Source: an uncultured Candidatus Saccharibacteria bacterium
Lineage (GTDB): Bacteria; Patescibacteriota; Saccharimonadia; Saccharimonadales; Saccharimonadaceae
Direction of reading: 5' to 3'
NCBI GenBank assembly: GCA_937876715.1
Contig: CALEGA010000044.1
Span: 1-18,074 of the forward strand
Length of the DNA stretch: 18,074 nt
Part shown: in pieces, positions 12,989 through 18,074 of the stretch
Layout: every line of letters begins with the position of its first letter
Numbering within the stretch: position 1 is the stretch's first letter
Notes under the pieces: generated by a model
Told to the model about the DNA's origin: nothing
The model's database searches: none
Seen by the model: only the letters and a program-made list of their open reading frames with translations
Program-made: the position numbers and the translations under genes

Positions 12989-15390
12989 TTCTTTCCCTCA
13001 CTCACATCAACCAACAATTTCACTTTAAGTTCCGGCGCCACATTCTCCATCACCTCTTTCATCACTTTTTTCACTTCCGCCACTAAACTTGGCTCACACT
13101 CCACCATAATCGAATCGTGCACTTGCATAATCATCTCAGCACCTTTCGGCAACTGCACATCCAACCGGATCATCGCCAGCTTCATCAAATCCGCTTCCGT
13201 CCCCTGAATCGGCATATTTTGCGCTGCCCTTTCCGCTCCCGCTCGCACCAAAAAGTTCGATGACTTCACATCTGGCGTCGGTCTTCTTCGCCCAAACAAC
13301 GTTTCCACATAACCTTTCGTTCGCGCCTGCTCCAAATACTCACGAAGCTTATCCGCAATCGGTTTTCTCAGCTCAAAATATTGTCGTTCAAACTCTTTCG
13401 CCTCCGCGATAGACATCCCCGTCGCATCCGCCAACCCTTTCGCACTCATTCCATAAATAATCCCAAAGTTCACCACCTTAGCTAGCCGCCTTTGGTCTTT
13501 CGTCACTTCTTCCATCGGCACACCATACACCTCCGCCGCCGTCTTCGTATGAATATCTACTCCGCTATTAAAATCCTCAATCAAAGCCTCGTCCCCCGCC
13601 ATCGCCGCCGCCAGCCTTAGCTCAAACTGCGCATAATCCGCCGACACCAACACCTTTCCTTCGTCCGCCACAAAACCCTCGCGAATCTTCCGCCCTGCCT
13701 CCGTCCGCGTCGGAATATTCTGCAAATTCGGACTCTGTGAAGACAACCTCCCCGTCGCCGTCACATTCTGCGTCAGCGTCGTATGCACTCTGCCATTTTC
13801 ATCCGCCAACTGCGGCAACGGTAAAATATAAGTCGAAAGCAACTTCGACGCCTCGCGATATTCCATCAGCTTCGGGATCATCGGATGCAAATCTTTCAAC
13901 TTCTCCAGCTCTTTCGCTCCCGTCGAATACCCCCTCTGCGTCTTCTTAATTCCTTTAGTCGGCAATCCCAATTTTCCAAACAAAATCTCCGACAGCTGTA
14001 TCGGCGAGTTCAAATTAAACTCCACCCCCGCCGCCAAATACACTTCCATCGCCAACCGACCAACATACGCCTCATACTCAACCCTCAACTTCTCAAAATA
14101 CTCGCGGTCAATCTTCATTCCCCGCTGCTCAATCTTAAACAAAACTGGCATCAACGGAAAATCCAACTCCGTCAACACCTTATACAGTTTCGGATACTTT
14201 TCATACTCGATTTTTTGCCGATTATATTCAACCCGCATCTCCCCCGTGTCGTCAGAAAACAGCGATGCCTGTTCCTCCGTCTTTCGTTCTAGCGGATTCA
14301 ACAAAAACTTCCCTTGCCCAAGGTCATAGAACTTCGCACCGTTCAAAATTCTCTCCGCCACCTCCGCATCTCGATGCATCAACCCTTTAACATCAAAGCT
14401 AAAAATCACATCTTCCGGCAAAGGTTGACCGTCTGAAAGCTCTGTTTTTTTCTCATTTTTTGCGCAACTCGCCTCCGCGCTCCAATCAGTTTCCGACCCC
14501 TGTTTTTCTTTAAAACCACCCTCATTTTTCCACTTCAAAAACTTACGTTTTAGACTATTAAATTCTAGCTTGTCCAAACTCGCCAAAATCCTATTCACGT
14601 CAATCTCTAAATCCGGCACCTTGTCTAACGAAACCGGCGCATCCGTCATTATTTTAGCTAATTGATACGACATATACGCCGACTCCTTACCCTCAATCAG
14701 CTTCTTCTGCACAACACCAGTTATTTTATCTATATTATTATATATACCATCAAGCGACCCATATTCATTCAACAACTTCACCGCACCTTTTTCCCCAATC
14801 CCAGGCACTCCAGGAATATTGTCCGACGAATCGCCTTTCAGCGCTTTCAAATCCAAAAACTGCTCTTTCTCTATCCCGTACTTCTTTTCAATCGCCGTAA
14901 CATCAATCTCCTCCAACTCAGAAAACCCTTTCAAAAGTCGATACATCTTCACATTCTTATCCACAACCTGCAACATATCAAGATCAGAAGATATAATATA
15001 CATCTCCCAATCCCCTGCTTCATCCACTTTTTTTCCAAACGTTCCTATAATATCATCGGCTTCATAATCATCGCATTCCACAAAACTCCACCCCAGCGCC
15101 TCAACTAACTCTCTAAGCAACGGTATCTGCGCAAAAAAGTCCTCCGGCGGCTTCTTCCGTCCGGCTTTATATTCCGAATAAATCGCCACCCGTTTAGACA
15201 CGCTTGTCTTCGCCTTATCCCACGCCACCACAACTTTGTCTGGCGAAAGTTTCCGCACCAATTCCATCGCAATCGCTGCAAACCCATACACGCCACCCGT
15301 CGGCGTCCCATCACTCGTCGATAGCGCGCCCATCGCATAATACCCCCGATAAAACACGCTTTTTCCGTCAATAACAACTAATCTTTTCAA
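12973..15390 (-). CDS. polA: DNA polymerase I
   Basis: Pol I removes primers, fills gaps and serves in repair. The 805-aa product has an N-terminal 5'-3' nuclease (about 1-290, with LVVIDGKSVFYRGYYAM, DDYEADDIIG and the DNA-binding GDSSDNIPGVPGIGEKGA loop), a short middle segment (about 310-425), and the family A polymerase (about 430-805). Motif A is DYAQFELR (catalytic Asp585), motif B RRLAKVVNFGIIYG and motif C QVHDSIMVE (Asp759). The middle segment shows none of the Asp/Glu exonuclease motifs, so proofreading is probably absent. The start codon is TTG at 15390, preceded by GAAGGAG at 8 nt and overlapping the stop of the upstream kinase gene in TTGA. The downstream RhuM-Fic gene starts inside the polA end. 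Confidence 0.97.
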   Translation of the reverse strand: MKRLVVIDGKSVFYRGYYAMGALSTSDGTPTGGVYGFAAIAMELVRKLSPDKVVVAWDKAKTSVSKRVAIYSEYKAGRKKPPEDFFAQIPLLRELVEALGWSFVECDDYEADDIIGTFGKKVDEAGDWEMYIISSDLDMLQVVDKNVKMYRLLKGFSELEEIDVTAIEKKYGIEKEQFLDLKALKGDSSDNIPGVPGIGEKGAVKLLNEYGSLDGIYNNIDKITGVVQKKLIEGKESAYMSYQLAKIMTDAPVSLDKVPDLEIDVNRILASLDKLEFNSLKRKFLKWKNEGGFKEKQGSETDWSAEASCAKNEKKTELSDGQPLPEDVIFSFDVKGLMHRDAEVAERILNGAKFYDLGQGKFLLNPLERKTEEQASLFSDDTGEMRVEYNRQKIEYEKYPKLYKVLTELDFPLMPVLFKIEQRGMKIDREYFEKLRVEYEAYVGRLAMEVYLAAGVEFNLNSPIQLSEILFGKLGLPTKGIKKTQRGYSTGAKELEKLKDLHPMIPKLMEYREASKLLSTYILPLPQLADENGRVHTTLTQNVTATGRLSSQSPNLQNIPTRTEAGRKIREGFVADEGKVLVSADYAQFELRLAAAMAGDEALIEDFNSGVDIHTKTAAEVYGVPMEEVTKDQRRLAKVVNFGIIYGMSAKGLADATGMSIAEAKEFERQYFELRKPIADKLREYLEQARTKGYVETLFGRRRPTPDVKSSNFLVRAGAERAAQNMPIQGTEADLMKLAMIRLDVQLPKGAEMIMQVHDSIMVECEPSLVAEVKKVMKEVMENVAPELKVKLLVDVSEGKKWSEV

Positions 15391-15965
15391 AACTCAATCT
15401 CCTTCAAAATCTCATCTAGCTTCCCGTTTGTTTCTTCAATCGTCCCCGTATTTAATATATAATAATCCGCCGCCGCAATCGGTCCACCTTTCTCCAGATT
15501 TTCTATCTCCGACCGATCTCTCTCCATAATCTCGCTATGGTTGAACGGTCGCTCCGGTCTCGCCGCCACCCGCTTATACCTCAATTTTTTCGGCAACACT
15601 AAGGCAAGAAAAATCATCTCCCCAGGAAACTCCTTTTTGAGCGTCACATACTCCGTCCACGAATACACTCCATCGAGCACAATCCGCTTCTGTCCCGCTG
15701 CAATCAGGTTCTTCACTTCTTCAATCACCTGTCGAACCACCCAATCTTTCCCCTCCGTCTCGCGAATCATCTCGCGAAAATGCTTCTCGCTTTCCCCGTC
15801 TGGCGTCCGCTCAATTCCTCGCCGTCCCATTTCTTTATAAATCATCCCCCCGAAATATACTTTTGGATAGCCAAGACTCGTCAAATGATCCACCGCCACG
15901 CTTTTTCCACTCCCGCTCATTCCTACCACCGCCAGAATCTTCACATCTCTCTCTTGCTTTGCCAT
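15387..15965 (-). CDS. P-loop kinase, UPF0200/dephospho-CoA-kinase-like
   Basis: A 192-aa nucleoside-kinase-like P-loop protein with Walker A GMSGSGKS at 15-22. The rest follows the UPF0200 pattern known mostly from archaea: FGGMIYKEMGRRGIERT after the P-loop, a VLDGV stretch ahead of EY, a lid region with KRVAARPERPFNHSEIMERD, and the C-terminal AAADYYILNTGTIEE. Bacterial CoaE differs in the P-loop context (GGIGSGKS) and lid. The substrate is not determined; dephospho-CoA or a nucleotide is possible. The ATG follows AAAGGAGG by 7 nt. Its own promoter at 15991-16019 probably starts a kinase-polA-RhuM unit, and its stop overlaps the polA TTG start. Family placement is from memory of motif layout. 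Confidence 0.75.
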   Translation of the reverse strand: MAKQERDVKILAVVGMSGSGKSVAVDHLTSLGYPKVYFGGMIYKEMGRRGIERTPDGESEKHFREMIRETEGKDWVVRQVIEEVKNLIAAGQKRIVLDGVYSWTEYVTLKKEFPGEMIFLALVLPKKLRYKRVAARPERPFNHSEIMERDRSEIENLEKGGPIAAADYYILNTGTIEETNGKLDEILKEIEF

Positions 15966-15990
15966 TGTCTTGCCTCCTTTAGTTTTCTCT

Positions 15991-16019
15991 ATTATACTCT
16001 ATACACTAATAACTCGCAA
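15991..16019 (-). promoter_or_regulatory. Promoter of the kinase-polA unit
   Basis: On the minus strand TTGCGA (16014-16019), a 17-bp spacer and a perfect TATAAT (15991-15996) overlap the last codons of the upstream lipid-kinase gene. Start is predicted near 15984, leaving a leader of about 19 nt that contains AAAGGAGG. Confidence 0.65.
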
Positions 16020-16913
16020 ACTTTTCCCTGTCTTAATAATTCTTATTTCTTTCACTTTCTCCAACTTTTGGTTTTCCCCCTCCGCGTGCACAAACACCTC
16101 CGAAGCCTTTTTAAACGTCAGCGCATCTTCTTCGCTCTCTCTCCCAGGCAACTCTCCCTCCAACGCTTTCGTGAACTTAAACAGCATCCGCCAAAAACTC
16201 CGGTTCCTCATCGTTCCACTCCAAAATTGCCTCGGCGCTCGGTACCACACTCCACCAGATAGCAGCCCAATCATACTATTCCCATTCATCGCCACATAAT
16301 CCGTCGTCCTCGGCGCCAACTCTTCCCCGTTCAGCTTCGCTTCCGGCAACAAATCCTTTCGCCACTTATTCTTCACATACCAACCAAACGTCTTCCGCGC
16401 AGAAAACGACATCCGGTTTCTCGCCTTCTTCAACTTCTGACGCACTTTCGGCTCTTTCATCACCCCCGCCGCCTCTGCCATCATCCCCACCATAAAATAT
16501 ACACTCGCATAAATATAATGTTCGCCGTTCACCCTTACATCCAGCGGATAATAATCTATATATCTCCCCTCCTCAAACCTCCGAATAATCTTCTCAAAAC
16601 TCATTCGCCCAAGCGTCGTCGCAAAATCATTAAAATTGCCAAACGGCATCACGGCAAGCGTTGCCAACTTTCCCGATTGCAAAATCGCGTTCGTCACCAT
16701 CGCCGCCGTTCCATCTCCCCCCGCCGCCAGCACCAAATCGTCTTTCCGAATAATCTTCGCGAGTTCCGCCGCATCCTCCAAAAGTGGCGCTTCTTTCACC
16801 TCAAACTTACAAATCATCCATCCTTTCAGCTTCCGCGCTTTCTGAATCACCTTTTTATCAACTTCAGAAAACCGCGCCGAATTCGGACTATAGACAATCA
16901 CCAATCGTTTCAT
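15999..16913 (-). CDS. Diacylglycerol kinase catalytic-domain protein (lipid kinase-like)
   Basis: The family (DagK/YegS/LcbK-like) phosphorylates lipids such as diacylglycerol with ATP at the inner face of the membrane. The 304-aa product has the nucleotide-binding loop VLAAGGDGTAAMVTNA with GGDGT at 65-69. The second motif, usually PxGTxNDFA, is PFGNFNDFA at 90-98, so the Thr is replaced by Asn. Length fits the YegS/DgkB class. There is no membrane segment. Its ATG comes 3 nt after the pilin stop (TAGCGCATG), so it is co-transcribed with the pilin and probably rpoD. In a host-dependent bacterium lacking full lipid synthesis it may recycle acquired lipids, but this is inference. Substrate is not decided by sequence. 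Confidence 0.85.
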   Translation of the reverse strand: MKRLVIVYSPNSARFSEVDKKVIQKARKLKGWMICKFEVKEAPLLEDAAELAKIIRKDDLVLAAGGDGTAAMVTNAILQSGKLATLAVMPFGNFNDFATTLGRMSFEKIIRRFEEGRYIDYYPLDVRVNGEHYIYASVYFMVGMMAEAAGVMKEPKVRQKLKKARNRMSFSARKTFGWYVKNKWRKDLLPEAKLNGEELAPRTTDYVAMNGNSMIGLLSGGVWYRAPRQFWSGTMRNRSFWRMLFKFTKALEGELPGRESEEDALTFKKASEVFVHAEGENQKLEKVKEIRIIKTGKSLRVISV

Positions 16914-16916
16914 GCG

Positions 16917-17210
16917 CTAAAGTATTCCGCCTGGAATTAACCACTGGAGAAACACCCACATCAACCCAAAAGCAAGTATGCCTACAATCACTTGCGTCAA
17001 CCTATTCTTCGCTTTCGTCATCGCGCCAGGGTCACCTGCCGACGTCATATACTGGATTCCCGAAATAATAATCCCAATCACCGCCGCCGCTCCCACGCCA
17101 ATCAACATAATATCTAAAATAAGCCCGACAATCCCCCAAATCCCACCATCATAACACCCGAACAATGACGTCTGCACGCAATCAGCAAAAGTTGTCAAAG
17201 TATTTAGCAT
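16917..17210 (-). CDS. TrbC/VirB2-like type IV secretion pilin-type protein
   Basis: A 97-aa protein with two long hydrophobic helices, at about 23-51 (GIWGIVGLILDIMLIGVGAA, continuing) and about 74-92 (IVGILAFGLMWVFLQWLI). A short polar loop separates them (YMTSAGDPGAMTKAKNRL at 54-71). This layout, with small residues in the helices and the loop motif, matches the T4SS pilin-like family common in Patescibacteria and the VirB2/TrbC fold. An N-terminal segment of about 20 residues with two Cys precedes the first helix; no clear signal-peptide cleavage site is seen. TAGGAGG overlaps the rpoD stop and sits just before the ATG, so it is tightly coupled to rpoD. No other secretion gene is present in the window. 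It may be a surface fibre subunit or a small membrane protein of the same fold. Confidence 0.75.
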   Translation of the reverse strand: MLNTLTTFADCVQTSLFGCYDGGIWGIVGLILDIMLIGVGAAAVIGIIISGIQYMTSAGDPGAMTKAKNRLTQVIVGILAFGLMWVFLQWLIPGGIL

Positions 17211-17217
17211 ATTCCTC

Positions 17218-18074
17218 CTACCTTAAATATTCGTGTAACTTTTTAGTATCTTTATGCTTCCTGAGCTTCGAAAGCGCCTTCGCCTCAATCTGACGAATCC
17301 GTTCCCTCGTCACAGAAAACTCATAACCCACTTCTTCCAAAGTATGCGGTCTCTCCCCACCGATGCCAAAACGCATCTTAATAATTTTCTGTTCACGTTC
17401 AGACAGCGTCGAAATAATCTCCGCCAATTGCTCCTTCAAAATCTGGTTCGCTGCCGAATCTTCCGGCGAAGCACGTTCTTCATCTTCCACAAAATCGCCA
17501 AGCACTGAATCTTCGTCATCCCCATCTCGTCCCACACTTGCGTCGAGCGAAGCAATATCCTGCTTAATCCGCATCACATACTCAACCTTATCCACGTCCA
17601 TATCGAGCTCTTTCGCAATTTCTTCAATCGTCGGCTCACGGTTCAATTCCGTCGTTAACTTCCTTGTCGTCCTCAAAACCTTGTTAATCGTCTCCACCAT
17701 GTGTACCGGAATCCGAATCGTCCTTGCTTGGTCAGCAATCGCGCGCGTAATTGCTTGGCGAATCCACCACGTCGCGTAAGTCGAAAACTTAAATCCTTTC
17801 TCAGGATCAAACTTCTCCACCGCGCGTAGTAAACCCGTATTTCCCTCTTGAATTAAATCCAAAAAATCTAGCCCTCTACCACTATACCTCTTCGCAATCG
17901 ACACCACGAGGCGCATGTTCGCCTCCACCATCTTCTCTTTCGCCTTCCGGCTCCCCTTCACAATCTCTTTCGCCAGCTCGGCTTCTTCTTCATTTGCGAC
18001 AGGAAGACGTGCGATATTGATTTCAGGTAAATTGTCGTTGTTGAAATCTACTAATTTATTGTCGGTAAGATATT
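17218..18074 (-). CDS. rpoD: Principal RNA polymerase sigma factor (sigma-70), 5' end outside window
   Basis: The C-terminal 284 residues of a group 1/2 sigma-70 factor are present; the frame stays open past the right edge. Seen in order: the end of region 1.2 (EEEAELAKEIVKGS), region 2 (EANMRLVVSIAKRYSGRGLD, DLIQEGNTGLLRAVEKFD, then KFSTYATWWIRQAITRAIAD), region 3 (RTIRIPVHMVETINK and EPTIEEIAKELDM), an acidic spacer (GRDGDDEDSVLGDFVEDEE), and region 4 (LSEREQKIIKMRFGI and the helix-turn-helix TLEEVGYEFSVTRERIRQIE). The GTG at 17961 is internal to region 1.2 and is not the start. The match is to the housekeeping type, which fits the TTGACA/TATAAT-like promoters in this window. The pilin gene follows after 7 nt. 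Confidence 0.96.
   Translation of the reverse strand, partial: YLTDNKLVDFNNDNLPEINIARLPVANEEEAELAKEIVKGSRKAKEKMVEANMRLVVSIAKRYSGRGLDFLDLIQEGNTGLLRAVEKFDPEKGFKFSTYATWWIRQAITRAIADQARTIRIPVHMVETINKVLRTTRKLTTELNREPTIEEIAKELDMDVDKVEYVMRIKQDIASLDASVGRDGDDEDSVLGDFVEDEERASPEDSAANQILKEQLAEIISTLSEREQKIIKMRFGIGGERPHTLEEVGYEFSVTRERIRQIEAKALSKLRKHKDTKKLHEYLR

Noticed and set aside
17218..17961. Complete sigma factor starting at 17961
   Set aside because: That codon is a GTG (Val) inside region 1.2. The same frame stays open to the right edge with sigma region 1.2 residues, so the gene is cut by the window.
1..18074. TGA recoded as glycine, as in Gracilibacteria and Absconditabacteria
   Set aside because: TGA ends truB, the kinase and the 68-aa gene at sensible places, and conserved genes show no internal TGA.
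1..18074. CRISPR array, tRNA or rRNA genes, insertion sequences
   Set aside because: No regularly spaced direct repeats, no cloverleaf-like or rRNA-like stretch and no transposase motifs were seen; gaps between genes are all under about 220 bp.

Overview
The window looks like part of a small, gene-dense bacterial chromosome from the Patescibacteria (Candidate Phyla Radiation), most likely Saccharibacteria (TM7). The pointers are a shortened HolA-like clamp-loader subunit, a two-helix TrbC/VirB2-like pilin placed directly behind the principal sigma factor, very short intergenic gaps, start codons with no Shine-Dalgarno that sit 6-9 nt after a -10 box, and a RhuM-Fic gene between housekeeping genes. 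TGA acts as a normal stop (truB, the UPF0200-like kinase, the 68-aa protein), so the Gly-recoding lineages are unlikely. The taxon is an inference. No tRNA, rRNA, CRISPR array, transposase or integrase was seen.

Layout, left to right. 1-2087 (-) is the 5' part of ftsK, with a promoter embedded in a 123-bp nested palindrome (2108-2230). 2280-2486 (-) is a 68-aa single-pass membrane protein with its own promoter and terminator. 2571-4745 (-) is pnp. 4961-5578 (+) is a 205-aa protein of unknown family with the best promoter, ribosome site and terminator in the window. 5679-8862 (-) holds rpsO, truB and a 739-aa fusion of a degenerate DHH/NrnA-like domain with a long disordered tail. 8972-9280 (+) is rpsT, convergent with holA (9270-9905, -). 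From 9270 to 18074 everything reads on the minus strand. In transcription order these are rpoD (partial), pilin, diacylglycerol-kinase-like enzyme, UPF0200-like kinase, polA (TTG start), RhuM-Fic, a 371-aa membrane-anchored protein, mutM, a 29-codon acidic micro-ORF and holA. Gaps are mostly a few bases or overlaps, with internal promoters before the kinase and the membrane protein.

How the parts fit. truB-rpsO-pnp is the widespread translation/RNA-decay cluster, here split by a gene on the other strand. polA, mutM and holA make a replication/repair block. rpoD, pilin and lipid kinase form one tight unit. Fourteen of the sixteen main genes read on the minus strand, and the plus strand is C-richer than G even inside the two plus-strand genes, which fits minus being the leading strand.

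No complete, clearly new multi-gene system is evident. The best candidates for something undescribed are: the palindrome over the ftsK promoter; leaderless-type promoters at rpsO and truB; the rpsT/holA convergent pair whose terminators lie in each other's coding ends; the DHH pseudo-enzyme with a disordered tail; a Fic domain lacking its catalytic His; the highly expressed-looking orphan inside the rpsO-pnp cluster; and the acidic micro-ORF ahead of holA.
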